64,000 nucleotides of DNA, from positions 958,432,097 through 958,496,096 of the forward strand of contig OY728121.1 in NCBI GenBank assembly GCA_963277665.1. The letters run 5' to 3'. The position numbers were made by a program, and so were the translations under genes. The DNA comes from Viscum album (lineage: Eukaryota; Streptophyta; Magnoliopsida; Santalales; Viscaceae). This document shows positions 11,002-24,820 of this stretch, one piece after another. Within the stretch, counting starts at the first letter, position 1, and each line of letters opens with the position of its first letter. A model generated the notes under the pieces. That model was not told where the DNA came from. It made no database searches and saw only the letters and a list, made by a program, of their open reading frames with translations.

Positions 11002-12542
11002 TAAAAAATACCAGATAGTTATTTATTTTTAGAGGATATATCATCAATTCATAGTTGGAGGAGATAAATCATTCAACTGACTACTCAACATTCCATTCAT
11101 GTAATGATAAATTTAGCTAAAAAGATGATGTAGATCAATAAAAAATGGTTTCAAATTATTTATAGATCTAATTGGTTAAAGATATTGTTTTATGGTTAGG
11201 AAACCAGTTATGTATTCCAAAAAATTCATTATTGAAGATAAATGTTTTGGAAAGTGAAAATAATTTATTCTCCAATATACTTATGAGAGATACATTGTTT
11301 TATAATGTTAAAAAACATATATATGTAAAGTATGAAGTGGAATAGTATATAATACATATCTTAAAGCCTAGTATACCATCAAGTAAAGTCTAAATGAGAA
11401 AAATTAAAAGGTTATATAAAAAAATTACCCATAATAGTATAAAAATGGGAAGACATGCCCATGATTGTTTTCATAGGACTCACAAATATATCTAAAGGTA
11501 ATAAATATATTCATATTTTAGTTTATCACTATATAAAGACATCAAAATTTTACTAAAATTAAATAATTATACTACCTTGACCAACTCACAAATATATATA
11601 ATCTATATGGTGATGATTAATTGAGTACCAATATATATTACATCTGACCGTGATACGAGTTTTACCTTGAAAATCTAAAAATGATTATAGATATCATAGG
11701 ATATATAGTTATGTTTTTGCACCTCATTTATTCATAAGATATATGGTTACTCTAAAAATACAATTAAAGCATTATAGGATATGTTTAGATCCCATTCGAA
11801 GGACTTCGATGGATGTTGGGATCAACACCTCACCCTATTAGTATTATGAAATAAAAATATATTCCATTAAATCATTTGGATAGAACTGTATAGTCTTATG
11901 TATGGGAATAATTATTGGAGTCCAAAATGCTAGAATGAGATTGGAGAGAGGAAGATGATAGGTTATAATATTTTTTATGAAATTCTGTAGTAGGATGAAA
12001 CAATTTCTCAGCATATAAAAGCAGTACAAATTTGTATGAAGTGTTATAAATATAATTATTGATGATATCTAGAATTTAATTTTGGTTATAATGTTTTCTT
12101 ACAATTACCTCTATGTATGTGAATTATGATATTTTGGAAGAAAGGGAAATTATGGTCTATATATATTAGCCCATTCGAGATCCTTGATCATGTAGAGTTC
12201 ATATACAATTTTTCAAAACACCCTTGATACCTTTATCAAGATCACAATGTATTGTACATATTGTACATCATGATGTAAATATCAATTCCATCACATGAAA
12301 TGAGGTAAAATCTAGTTCAACATGAAGTTGTCCATTAATATGATGAAAAAGATATAGAAATATTTGATTCAGGAGACAATATTTGAAAGAACAAGACCAT
12401 CCATCTAGTAAAAATTATATGGTGAAATCAATGTTCTAGGAGGATATATTAGAATTTTAGGATGTTATGATAGAATAGTACCCTCACTTGTTTTCTTCTA
12501 TTTATTTAAATTTTGAAGATAGATTTTTTATGGGGATGGAAA
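11002..12542 (+). pseudogene. X: degraded chromovirus integrase, GPY/F and chromodomain
   Basis: It is recognisable only by short runs. A remnant of the Cys-X2-Cys/QQVK segment of the integrase finger lies near 11376-11400. GLTNISKGN (about 11477) matches the GLPKTSRGN core segment. The bases at about 11646-11672 read SDRDTRFT, the second catalytic Asp region. KKGKL...SPFEILDHVEF (about 12140-12210) is the GPY/F module. A chromodomain-like stretch runs to about 12490, followed by a decayed pre-PPT and G-rich tract (12510-12540). Frames shift repeatedly. E1 inserted immediately upstream, so the rest of X lies left of the window or is lost. Confidence 0.65.
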
Positions 12543-15500
12543 TTTAACAACAAGGTTTTTTTGACGTTAAATAAATAATCTTTTTGATATCATTCTCCAC
12601 ATGGTACACAAAAACCCAAATTTTTATTAATTTTCTAAGGTATCCATTAATTTCCAGGTTTATGTAGTGGTAATATAGTTAGCATATATATATAAGACTA
12701 AAAAATAGAATTCACTCTAAATATTGTCTCAATTATATTGGGTAAGAAACTAATAAAATATGTTTTAAAATTTATTTCAATCCATTTATTATATATTTTC
12801 CAATGAATATAGAATCAATAATATATTAATAATTAATATGTAGGAAAATAATATTTAATATTTAAAATGTAATTTCATTGGAAATTTTTTGTTATTTTTT
12901 TGGATTAAATTGAAAATAATATATAAAAATTTATGGTTATGAATGAAAAAATATTATTATAAAATTTTGTTAATCATAAAAACAATAACTTAATATGAAA
13001 ATTTTCATTCTTTAAAAAAATTGATTTTTAGGTGAATAGTTAAAAAGTATATTTCTTACAAATAAAGTGTATCTTTTGGTATTATTTGTGTATAAATAAT
13101 AATTGTAATTTTATGAAACACTTTTCAATAACAAATTGTTTATTTAATATGTTTATTTACAGTCTTATTAATGGTGTTTATAATATTTTAACCCATATTT
13201 TTCATTTTATATTTAGTTATATTTTTCAAAAAAATTGATCTTTACACGTTATACATTTATTATTTTAATATTAAATTTTATCAATTTTAGTTATTTAATT
13301 TCAATAAATGGATTTAAACATGGTATCTAGTTGATCAAAATAATGTAAAAAGAACCATTTAATTTTACCCCTAAAGTATATATAACCATTGAAAAAACTT
13401 GTAGTCGTGGAGAATACCCAAATGTTAAAAATGAGTAACAAAAGAGGTAATGGGGATAACATGTTTTTAATTAACTGGTGGAGATGTTTCTTGAGATTAT
13501 TTTTTTTTCGCCCCATTATGTTTTAATTTTTGACCCAATTTTCATGATACAGACTTCCCATTGTTGAAATGTTTTGGGTATTTTCAAAAATGCCATTCCA
13601 ATTGACATATAAAAGGTACACTCCTCTAATCCCTTCCCCTTACACCAAAACTCCCTATTTTCCACTAATAACATCCCAAAACACTTCTAGAAAAAATTAT
13701 ACACCTTGGGGATGTTATTTACATCTAATAATACCAAACCTAAATTGTTTAATCCTCTTCATATAGAAGATAACCCATATGGTATATTGAATATTTAAAA
13801 CTCCTCATCCCTCCTTCTCATTTTATTATATGAATTTACACTTCCTAAAATTTAATTTCATTGTACTAAAAGGATAAAATCAGTATAATTAAAATATATT
13901 TATGTTAATATAAAACATAAATAATAATTAACAACCCCCATCAAATAACAATAATAGAATATTGAATAGTCCATGTGTAACGACAACCTCCTCCATGAAT
14001 AAACATATTTTTTCCTTTATTTAGAAACATGGATGATCAAAAAATGTGTAATTAAGTAAATAATTATATTAATGAGGTTAAAATAAATAATAATATTTTT
14101 TTCTTATGTTAAATGAAATCAAAATCATTTCCCATGATTATGTGTGGACAACAACCTCAATGGATTAGTGTGTTTTTTTCACAACCATCATCATGAATGG
14201 TTTTAATTTGTATTTGATGAGATTATATTATATATATAATAATATATATCATTATAATGATTTTTTGATAAAAAATAAATTATAATTTGTATGTTAATCA
14301 ATCAATGTTAGTTAATAAGTAAATACTAGTTCTTCAACATTTTCTGTCTCCAAGAAATGTTATTAAAACTCTCAAATATTGTAATTATAAAATTAATTAT
14401 CATTATAAAACAATAAGTCTATTATATTTAATTGTTTTTAAATGATTTTATTTTTGGAGAAAAATAAATAATGACATATTTTTTGAGGTTAGTTTAAAAC
14501 AATCATTCTTATTAACACCCAATAATGAAAATACATTTTAAGAAAATAATACATTAAGATAATTTTTGTTAATATAGAGTATAAATTATAATGTATATGA
14601 ATAATATTATAAATTTGGAAATTATGATTTTTATATTTATGATATCAAATGTTAAATCTCTTCTTTGGAAATTAAGAGTAAAGGAAAAATACTTGGAATC
14701 TCAAATTTCATTATTTTATCTATACTCATTATTAAGGATTTTATTTCCCAATAATCAATAAATTTTCTATATTAAATAATTTTATATCTTTATTTATGGG
14801 GATAAAGTGTTATTAATATATATAAATTTCCATAAAACATAATTTTCAAATATTTATTTAAAATGGGTCTTTTTTAAAAGAATCTCATAACTATAATTTT
14901 TCGAAATATGAATATTAATTTTTTTAAAAATGATCATGTTATTTTTTTGATTATAATTATATTATTTATCTCTAACAAGGTTATGTTTCATTTTTGACAT
15001 TATATTTTTCAAATATTTTTTCTGAATGTTTAGCATAATATATTTTTTATAAAATTATTTATATTATAAAGTTATTTAAATCTATTTTTTTGTTTTATAA
15101 AAAAAAATTTATTATTGTGGGTTCTTGAATGGTGATTGATTTACTTTCAGTTCTTTAACAAACCCATTATTTTTTTCATTTGTTATTTATGATAATATGA
15201 TTATTGGTTTTTTATAGCACATATAAGTATAGATAATGATGATCTAGTCCCAATATACATATTTAATTCTTTAGGTTATGTTCATATCTCATGTGATAAT
15301 TAGGACTGGAAAAAATGAGTTTGTTCACATAAACATGGGCACAATGGGTTTCCCACATTTTAAAGCATGAACATAATATGTTTTTCCACATAGGATTGGG
15401 TTCAATGTTATTTCTCAGAATTATTTTCAAATGGTTTTAATTGTTAAACATTTACATGTTATTTTTCATGTTATACCAAATTATAATGATGCATTTATTT

Positions 15501-15860
15501 TCAAAAAAATATCATGTGTTCATGATTTCAACTTATTTATAACGTATTTTTCACATATATATATTACTCAGAAATATTTGGATTATTAATAACTGTTTTG
15601 AGAAATGAAATATCTTTATTATTCCTAATTGATCCTTTTATGAGGTTATGTTACTCTTACATGTTGTATAATTATCATCTATGGTATTTGGATAGGTTAT
15701 TAAGATAATTAGGTCTTTAAAAAGTTATACATCATGTTTGTGACCATCCATATTATGATATATTTTCCCTTATTGAGAATATAATCCCACAAAGTTATTA
15801 TTTTTTGATTCCCCATGTTATAAAGATGACTATATAATGTGATATGTATATAATGGTTAT
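12543..15860 (+). repeat. Old LTR shared by X (3' side) and E0 (5' side)
   Basis: It starts TTTAACAACAAGG just after the decayed G-rich tract of X. It contains a TATA-like CATATAAAAGG (13606) followed by C-rich sequence and modules at about 13971, 14139 and 14330, the layout of the E1 LTR. It ends near TTATAGTGGATCAAAA (15858-15873), which resembles the E1 junction TTATAGTTGGTATCAAAGG. Very AT-rich and diverged; the ends are approximate. Its promoter region aligns with that of the LTR after 51542. No coding sequence seen. Confidence 0.5.
13606..13616 (+). promoter_or_regulatory. TATA box of the old X/E0 LTR
   Basis: CATATAAAAGG, followed by a C-rich stretch (CCCTTCCCC), sits 1063 bp from the LTR start. 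The corresponding site in the second E0 LTR is GAATAAAAGGACCCC at about 52610. Confidence 0.55.
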
Positions 15861-16505
15861 AGTGGATCAAAATTATAGAATAATAATTTAATGATATGTT
15901 AAATAAGATGTCTATTTAGATAATCTTCATGAAACTAATATTTTTGGTCATTGTATTATGTGAGTATTTGAGAGATGTATTATTGAATTCATGAGATTAA
16001 TGTACTATTTATGATATCTTTATCTCGTATCACTTTAACAATATTCTCTCTTGAACAAAGGACTGAAAAAACTATAAATTATAATCTATATCAACGTATT
16101 GATTCATATTCCATATTGATCATAAAATTTGGACGACATAAGAAATTATCAATGAGTAAAATCAAGATAACTTATTTTTATGATAATAAAATTGGAACAT
16201 AATAGTAAAATCATGATCTATAAAAATTAAGTCAAAAATTAATTGAAATATATCATAATTAACCATCTTTTATACATATGTATAAATGGGTATAATTTGG
16301 GGGAATATAGAAATGTATATATGTTAATTATCCATAAGGATGAGTCCAACTAGATGGATAAATAAAATTTTATTTCCTCCTATATGTTGGTATTTTAATA
16401 GGTAAATGGATGATATATATAATGGAATATGTATGATAATCTAAAATATGGTCCTCCCCCCTATGATATGAGATATAGTTTCATCTAAGAAATATGATTA
16501 TTTAA

Positions 16506-18560
16506 ATGGTATAAGTAGGATTTGTATTGTATTGTATCCAACATCACCATATTCTAGAGTTATTGTATTAATATATTTTAATGTGTAATAAGTCAATATG
16601 ATGATAAAATCATAGTGGAATCATAGAATGAGGACTGAAATGTCTTTATGGGACTGAGTACATTGATACCACATATTTGTATACTTTTCACTAGTTAACT
16701 GACCAAATATAAGAGAGGGAATAAAAGGGTGTTGTAAATATTTCATAGGCTAAGGTACCTAGTTACCCTTGTTCTAGTTTTTATAGGACTATATATTGGA
16801 CCACAAAACATTTATCTCTTCTTTAATTTTTTTCTCTAACCTTTCCTAAGTCACGTATCGGAAATGTATAACTCGCATGAAATATTATTTTACTATGGAT
16901 CAAATTTACTTGTTTTTACTTTTATTGTTTATGGTTCATTATTTTTAGCTTTCCAATTTGGAGTGTGCTATGTATTATTCCTTGGGAAACATAATGTGTT
17001 GAAATTCAAACCAACCTAGCTGATTTATAAATTCAAAATGATTTGGAAATTGGCGAGACAATATATTTTAAATTTTCATGAATGAGTTTAATGTGAATGA
17101 TGTTCCCAATTATAGTATAAAAAATTAAAATATAGGTAAATGTTATAAGGTTGTGTTTTTTAGAGAATTATGTTATTCAATTTAGGTCCACATGACATGT
17201 ACCATCAAATATTCAAGAATATGATTTCATATTATTTAATTGAAAATGGGAATTATGAATATATTTGTAACATTCATTGTATTTCTATACTTTCATGAAT
17301 ATCTTGGTGATGAAATATAAAAATCATAACATGATATAGCTGAATTAGGAAATTATTGGGTGAGACAGAAATATTAGGGATGATCCCTAGTCATATTTGA
17401 ATGAGGGGTTCCAAAATAATTATATTAAGAAATATAATAATTAGGGGAGTAAAATTTCCTATGAAAACATGACGTCAATTTTTAAGGATGAATATTGAGT
17501 TTGTGATATCATTACTTATCATATGTGTTTATTGATGTCGAATATTCTCATTAACAATAGCCATGAATGATTTTTGATTATTAAAACATATTGAGTAATG
17601 AAGTGGAATTATTGAAAATTGGACACTCAAGTAGAATCATAAAAATTACACAATATTGTATTGAACACCAATTTATAGTGGAGGGATATGATTGGAACAA
17701 CCTCTAACATTTAATAGGAGAAATGAGGCTAATTAGCCCCGCTCAACTTTTTCTAGGGCCACAAGATATGCCTCATAAATTTTTCAACTTGTTTATAATA
17801 TCTTATAACTTTTTACAAATACCTAATAGGTAATTACATAGTGAACATAGATATTAATTTCTCTAAGTCTATCACTTATGGGGTTCTTAATGGATAGGAC
17901 ACATGCCTTTTTTTGTTTTAAGGTTATGAAATTTGAACTGTTAAGGGATAACATTTAGGGTTGTATATCATTGAACAACCGTTTTTAGAATTTAGGTTCC
18001 AAAAACATAAAACAAAATTGTTTATGGTCTCTGAACCAAGTTAAGGGACAATTAATTTTGAATAAAATCCCCAATGTAACATAGCTTATCTTGGGAAGGG
18101 TTGTATATGGGTGAATTCCATGCTTCTTGAACCATTGATGGAGATGTTCCAAGAAATCCCATATAGGTATAAAATGATAATAGAACTGAATATAATTTTA
18201 ATTTTGAATAGAAATTATGTAAATAATTACCCAAGTAATAGGAATCATGAAAAACTGAGATATGATAAAAATTATGAGGTTGAAAAAAGACCACACAAAA
18301 ATGACTAGTTATGTTATAAATTTTCATGTGTTTACAGAGATTAAGGGACCCTCTCTTTAGTATAATAACATTATTTTGGATGGAATGGATGAATATATTG
18401 GTAACGATATAATTAAATTATATAGGTGTACCATGTGCCCAAATACAGTCATTACCGACAATCTTGAATTGTTTTTGATGATTCAAAACACTCAAATCAT
18501 GATGTGTGGTTTCCCAGAAGTAGATATTTAGATACTAAAGGGGTTGTTCTACCAAAAGAC
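16506..18560 (+). pseudogene. E0: decayed gag, protease and RT start
   Basis: Nucleotide matches to E1-type gag-pol in the expected order. The bases before and at ATG 16506 match the E1 gag start (TTTCATCTAAGA). 16701-16760 matches the E1 segment before the capsid domain. 17885-17945 resembles the end of the protease (LGMDWLS region). 18100-18200 reads EPLMEMFQEIP, like the DVFPEEIP segment before the RT. Every frame is broken. The leader between the LTR and 16506 (15874-16505) shows nothing recognisable. E2 inserts at the right end. This is the oldest coding layer, so assignment is tentative; exact lineage is unclear. Confidence 0.4.
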
Positions 18561-20172
18561 TAACCACATATAAGTAATAGTTTTGAAGACCCATTTAATA
18601 TTCATATAATTTTTTAAAATATTATTTAATTATATTTTATCAATAAATATTCATTATATGAATATTTGGTAAATTTTTATTCTAAATGAAAAAGCCACAT
18701 TTCAATCAAAAATGGATTTTAATGCATATATGGTTATATTTAAAATCATTATTTTGAAATAATATAATTATAAAAAAATAATAAATTTTATTTTCCTTTT
18801 AAAATTTTCAAAATTACCTAAGGAATAATTTGTTAGAATTTTTTAAAAGTTATATTTTTAAATGCATAGGGAACAATTGTGATTTTTGTTAAAAAAATTA
18901 TTTTCTTTTAATGTATTTTTAAATTATATTTATATTTTGGTATAGTTTTAAATTTATAATGGTTGTTTTTTATTATGAATAATCTACATATATATTTTAA
19001 AATAAATTTAATATTTGAATGTATTATAAATGTCTTTTTCTAAATAAAAATGAATATTTTAAAAAAAAATGAATTTTATTGTGTTCTGTGGGATTAATTT
19101 TAAATAAAATTATACCGTTTATGTGAATTGAATCATAAAAAATGGATTGGATAATTAGAATCAAAATTTCCAAATTGGGTAATTATTTCAATATAATTTT
19201 TTTGTCATAATGAATATTAATCATAGTAAATCTTGTTACCATTGTAATTGTAAAATTGGTTAAATAAGGGTAAAATAATTTGATAAGGGATATAATGAAA
19301 CCCTAAAACATTCTTTAACATCATTCTATAATTATATTTCATCCCAAATCGTCCAAAGATTGAGTATATGACATTTTTTCCATTTGTCCATGATTTTATC
19401 CTTAATAATATTTTATGTAATTGAAAGTAATAAAATGTCATTCTTAATGTTTTAATTGAATTATCTTCGGGATATAGGGATAACAAAGGGATTAATTATT
19501 ATAAATTATTTTTTTAATTCTAAATTTTTTTTTATCATGCTAATTTATAGATAATTTTTAGTGGTGATATAACTAACTTAAATTCATATATAAAGCTAAT
19601 GAAATATTTATTTAATTAAAAGGAAATAAAATAAATGATTTTTAAAACATTTATTGTATTATAATTTGAATTAATTATTATATTCCAAAATATTTCTATA
19701 TGAATATAAAATTATTGTTCTGTGTGAATGAATTGTATTCTAATTACGTTTATATTATGATATTTTCTATGTGAAATTCAATGAATAGTTCCAAGAATGA
19801 TAATAATGATATGTTATTAAGTGATTTAAAATTTAAAAAAATATTCATTTATAAAATTTGTTGGTATATGTTTTACAATGTCTATAATGGTCCATTTAGT
19901 GATTAATTTGACAATTATAGTTCCTATATTAACCCCTTAATATTTAAATTATGTTGATATCATCATAATTATCTAAAGGATTAAAAAAGGGTTAAAACAA
20001 AAAAGAAGGAAAAAAATATAATCTATAGTTTAATAGATTTTATAACATGAGATTATATATACTTATAGTCATATCGTATTCATATATTATCATTTTAGGT
20101 CAATATTTATGTTGAAATTAATTTGTATTAATTTAATTATTTATGAAATTCCTTGAGTGCCCTTCCCCACAA

Positions 20173-20180
20173 TTATAAAG
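20173..20180 (+). promoter_or_regulatory. TATA box of E2 5' LTR
   Basis: TTATAAAG lies after CCTTCCCCACAA and before a CTCTCCTC-rich tract. The equivalent in the 3' LTR is TTATAAAC at 38629. Confidence 0.65.
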
Positions 20181-20539
20181 GGGAAAATCCTCTCCTCTTT
20201 TATTCACACTTAAATATGATTTTAGTTTCTAAAATACCTTCCAAAATACATTATTTATATCCCTACCATTTCCTAGATGCCTTTTATTGATTATAAATCC
20301 AACATAGGAATTATTGTTTTTGTAAACTAAAAGTAGTTTTCCGAAGAGTAGGTATATTTTTTCGATATAGCCTTTTTATTTTATTTCATCTACTACCTCC
20401 ATAAAATAATCTTCAAACATTATAAATTAATAAAACAAATATATTATATATATTTTGATGTTATTAGGATCATGTTGCCACCAATATATATCTCATATTC
20501 TGTCAAATTTAAAATAAAAACGTTGTTTGTGTTTATGAC

Positions 20540-20950
20540 AGACCATGGCTTAGTAAATCGATGTAATTCAATTTCTAGCACTGCCTCTCTGGTTGGTAAT
20601 AATTTTTTAATATATATATATATATATATTTTAATGAAATATATTTAATTATATAAAATTATTATATAAAAATATTTAATTTCTATTCAATTTACTTAAA
20701 AATGATAACAATATTCATGGGTAAGTGTGGAATATCTCCTCAATGAAGCAGCATGATTCATTTTCCATCAACACATAACACCTATTATATATATAAGTGT
20801 ATTTAAAGAAATAATATTATGTTAATGATATCATCAACATTTTTAAATATAAAATAAAACTTAACTTATTTTAATAAATATCATTAAAAATAGAAATGTT
20901 AGGCGTTTGTACATACAACCTACCATCTTCATGGTGGTAGCATAGTTCAT
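20540..20950 (+). repeat. Spaced modules in E2 5' LTR
   Basis: Three less AT-rich patches (about 20575, 20735 and 20920) lie about 170-185 bp apart. The third (ACAACCTACCATCTTCATGG) aligns with the third E1 module, including the following TTCATTTTC. The equivalents in the 3' LTR are at about 39000, 39185 and 39370. Confidence 0.5.
20609..20629. repeat. (TA)n microsatellite
   Basis: About ten TA units within the E2 5' LTR; not present at the matching place in the 3' LTR, so it probably expanded after insertion. Confidence 0.8.
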
Positions 20951-22611
20951 TTTCAATAACCATCATTTATAATTGTATTTAAATTTATAATTGATTTATA
21001 AAATTTATTATTATTTCGTAATTTGTATTCTATATATGATGGAATATTTGACTCTTTCCCTTAGATTACCTACCAAATTCATTTTTATCATATGAAATGA
21101 ATATAATCAAAATCCCTGAATGAAAATAAATGATTATGAAATTGAATCTATAAAAGTAATAAATTAAATAAAAGGAATAAAAAATGGTTCTTAATTAACT
21201 AAATAGTTAACTTTTTTTATAATTTAAGAATATAAAGAACAAATGTGATTAGTTGGACTCGAGGTAAGGGTCATGATACACTATAACCATGTTTTAAATG
21301 TTTTAAATATTTATTTTATTTAATTTTTATTTTACACATGAAAAATAATAAAACTATTTTACACATGTATTTATATGAACATAAAACTATTTTAAAGGTA
21401 AATTTCTGTATCCTTTCAATTTCATTCAATAGTTTTCAAATGGAACCATATTATATGTTTTATAAAGAACATTTTTAGTTTCTTTAAAAAATAAAAAAAA
21501 TTATGTTATATTTTAATGTATATGGAATAAATTTATTTATAACTATGATATGAATTATTTGATATTCTAATTCCTTTATAATCATCTAATTTTTATCTAA
21601 GAGTAACACACATTCAATTATTTTTGTAATTTATGTTTTAGAAAATTGGGTTTTAAAAGGAAAGGCTATTTTAGTATCAAATTTTTTTCCTCAAATGTGG
21701 TTAAAAGTGTTTTTCAAGGGATAAATTCATTATATTGTATAAGGAAATTATTTATGATAATAATTGATCTCAATATTTCTCTTTAAGATGGGTGTGCCTG
21801 ATATTTCTTATATGATGGGAGTACATAGATAGTGCTCCAATGTATTAGGTAATGATTATATTCTCAATAGAATTTTATTGGAAGTCACCAATATTGTTTT
21901 TTAAATTATAATGGCTATATATAGATGTTGTACTATGTAATCAGAATCACTTTTCTACACTTTTAATTGAGTTTTTATTTAATTTTTTTTATTTCAAAAG
22001 GTATTATAATAATCATTTATTATAGACTGATTACACCACGTTTGGGTAAAAAGGTATGTTTTTTAGAAAATGATTTTTAGGGATTTCATGTTTTATAAGA
22101 AAATTTCAGGATTTTTATTTTTCCATAATGTTTTATTATAATTAATTTGATTAAAAAATGGCTACAAAATCTATTTTCAACTCTATGTAAATGAATATTT
22201 TATCCCAAGGTATATTATAATAAAATAAATCTCTTTATTTGATCACATGGTTATATAAATCAAAAAACACGTATCATTATACTATTTATATACCTTGTAA
22301 ATATATTCATTCTTACCCAAAATTTTAAAATGTTGTCACTAGGCCTAATGGTGGGTAAGAACCATGAAATTGAAAATTTAATATTAAAGAAGATTTTTTA
22401 AGAAACGAAAAAAATGCATTTTTAAAGTATTTTTTGTGAAAAAATAGATATTGAATTGAAGTTTCCACTTTGTAATATATAGGTATGTTATGTAAGTGTT
22501 ATGAAATAAATATTTGAAACTATATACAATATAGATATTTGGGAATACAAGACAATTAATTATAGTATAAAGATACTATATTTAGTATTGTTTGTCGCAA
22601 GGCACTTCTTT

Positions 22612-22625
22612 TTGGAATCAAAAGA
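22612..22625 (+). other. E2 primer binding site, decayed
   Basis: TTGGAATCAAAAG matches the E1 sequence TTGGTATCAAAGG except for one substitution and a small shift. It sits at the LTR/interior junction, about 300 bp before recognisable gag. Confidence 0.5.
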
Positions 22626-22918
22626 ATGATTTATAAAAATTTACAGGTTCAAATAACTTTAATACAATTCCCATGAGATAATTTACATTATGGTTAAGTT
22701 TAATAGATATATAATTTAACTATTACCTATTAATTCATCTAATCAATGTCTATTCAGAATATTTCTTCTTATTTTAATTAGGGAATTTCAAATGGGATGG
22801 AACCAAGAGTATGATATCCTACCAAATTAAATAAAATATTCCTTGGAATTAGAAAAAAGAAGTTCTTTTCAGTGATAGATTACTTATCACAAGATACTTG
22901 TGTTTGTGGTTTCTATGT

Positions 22919-23880
22919 GAGAGAGTAACATTATTCAGTATAGGGGAAAATGTATGTAGTGAATCCTTTCATTAAATCATTACCTCATGTATTTAGTGGA
23001 TCATTTGACCCTGTGATAGTTAATGAATAGATTAAATCCTTGGATAATATATTTGAAGTCATGGGTTATTTATAAAATCTATTGGTAACTCAAACTATTT
23101 ATAAATTCGAAGGTGAATCTGACTGATGGTGGTCAACAATAAAGAATATCATAGATAATGAAGAGATTTATCCCACGGAATGTGATGAACATAGGAATAT
23201 TTTTCTTAACAAATATTTTCCTAATGATTTTAAACATAGTATGGAAAAAATCATGGAATTGAGACAAAAGAAGGAAGATTCTGTGGCTACGTGTGTGAAA
23301 TTTTCACCCAATTGGATTGGTACATCACAAATTTTATCTGGGTTCATGATCAATAAATTAATTAATATTAAATAGCATTGAAACCAAGATCATAATGTGA
23401 ATTATCTTCCAATAAACTAAAATTATATGAGATTCATGTTTGATTCATCGAAAAGGTAGGAATTATGTTTAACAAAAATCATGTATCGCATGAAAATAAT
23501 AAGAATAAAATTTATTGATAGGAGGAAAATGGGAATCATCCAAAATTGAAATATGTTTGTACAAAAATCATGTTCCAATATCATGATTAGTAAAGTAAAA
23601 ACAATCATGGTTAATTTCATAGAAAATATGAAATGTGTTTCCAATGTGGAATGTATGGTAGTACGGCTCTTGACAATAAGGGAATTGACTATATAAATAA
23701 TGAGAAGATAACAATAATATTTATTGTTTGCAATGGGTTGGGGAACTAGGACAATGTTTTTCCAATGATTGTTACATCGGAGGAAATCATGAAGACAAAT
23801 TGTAGTATGGTGTTAAAATTCATTTTATATTACATAAGTTAAAGTTTAAGCATCTAATGAAATGGTGAAAAATATGTTAC
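22919..23880 (+). pseudogene. gag: E2 gag remnant
   Basis: Blocks collinear with the E1 capsid domain: GGATCATTTGACCCTGTGAT (about 23000) with the E1 SSDPV segment; TATTTGAAGTCATGGG with IFDVMG; TTCGAAGGTGAATCTGACTG with LEGEADQ (Gln codon now TGA); and 23240-23340 with the MEKQFLELRQEEDSVAAYE segment. A zinc-knuckle relic CFQCGMYG begins near 23640, with later His and Cys lost. Many stops and shifts; no ORF of use. Confidence 0.8.
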
Positions 23881-24820
23881 ATATTTATTAAAAATATAAC
23901 AATTCTCAATTTGACTCAGGAAAATCAAATTCCTTCACTTATGAGAGATTTTAATGTAAAATTGGAATATAAACTCTTGGAAATAAATTTTATCTTTTGG
24001 TGAAAATCAATGTGGAAACCTTGAAGAAGCAAAGATTTATATAAATATTTATGTTGCTATTATTTTAATGGTGTTTACTAAAAATCATAACGAAATTATC
24101 ATAGTAGATTTTGAAATCTTTTTGTGTTTGTATTGGATTTAAATTTATCATTTAATTATATATTTAAGGTCTATGGATGTTTTGTTCAATGATTTTCTAC
24201 CTTTTATAACATACCAAGATGTTGTTTCCCAGGTAAGTTTTGATAAAAAGAATGAAAATTTTCATATTATTGATGTCCCATTAGTAAATGAAAATGTGAA
24301 TATTTTTCATGATGATTGTGCTGGTGTTATTCCTGATAGAGAGGTTGAGTTTAATGTTGACATAATGCATAATTATAAACGAATTTGACAATAACCATAG
24401 GAAATAGATCAATTATAAATTTCCTAATTAAAAAAACTATCTCAATAGTAACTAGATTAATGTTAAATTCACCCGAGATCCTCAATATAGGGTTCTCTAA
24501 TTTTATTTTTTAAAAATAAATATGGTTCTATTAGAATTTACATTGATTATTTCTCCTTGAATAATATCACTGTTAAGAAAAATTACACTTTTCCTCATAT
24601 CGATGATTTATTTGGTCAACTTTAGGGTGTGTAATTTTCTTCAAAGATTGATATATCGATAGGGTATCAATTTTTAATGGTGAATGAGGATGAAAATATT
24701 GTTATTGACATTATGAACATGTAGTTATTCCCATTGGGTTATCTAATGGAATGACTACATTTATGTATCTTATAAATAAGAGTTTTCAAAAATATTTAGA
24801 TAAGTTTTTTGTAGCATTTA
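23881..24820 (+). pseudogene. pol: E2 protease and RT, 5' part
   Basis: The protease site reads FDSGKSNSF (Asp codon 23913). 24173-24385 stays open for 71 codons and matches the E1 segment before the RT ([34 protein letters not shown]). RT motifs follow in broken frames: RIYIDYFSLNNITV (about 24530) and HIDDLF (about 24595). The sequence stops at 24820 in the segment leading to the catalytic FIDD box, where E3 is inserted, and resumes at 34982. Confidence 0.85.
24816..24820. repeat. Target site duplication of E3, left copy
   Basis: ATTTA before the E3 left end; the right copy is GTTTA (34977-34981), one transition apart. Removing E3 and one copy rejoins E2 in phase with the E1 RT alignment, which confirms the insertion point. 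Confidence 0.75.

Larger units (their letters stand above)
18561..22611 (+). repeat. E2 5' LTR
   Basis: Aligns piecewise with 37281-41090: AAAGCCACATTTCAATC (18691) with the block at 37398; the promoter at 20161 with that at 38621; GTTTCCACTTTGTAATATATAGG (22462) with 40939. The left part is about 250 bp longer than in the 3' copy, from indels. It ends just before a decayed primer site at 22612. It contains a TATA box, three spaced modules and a (TA)n run. Confidence 0.75.
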
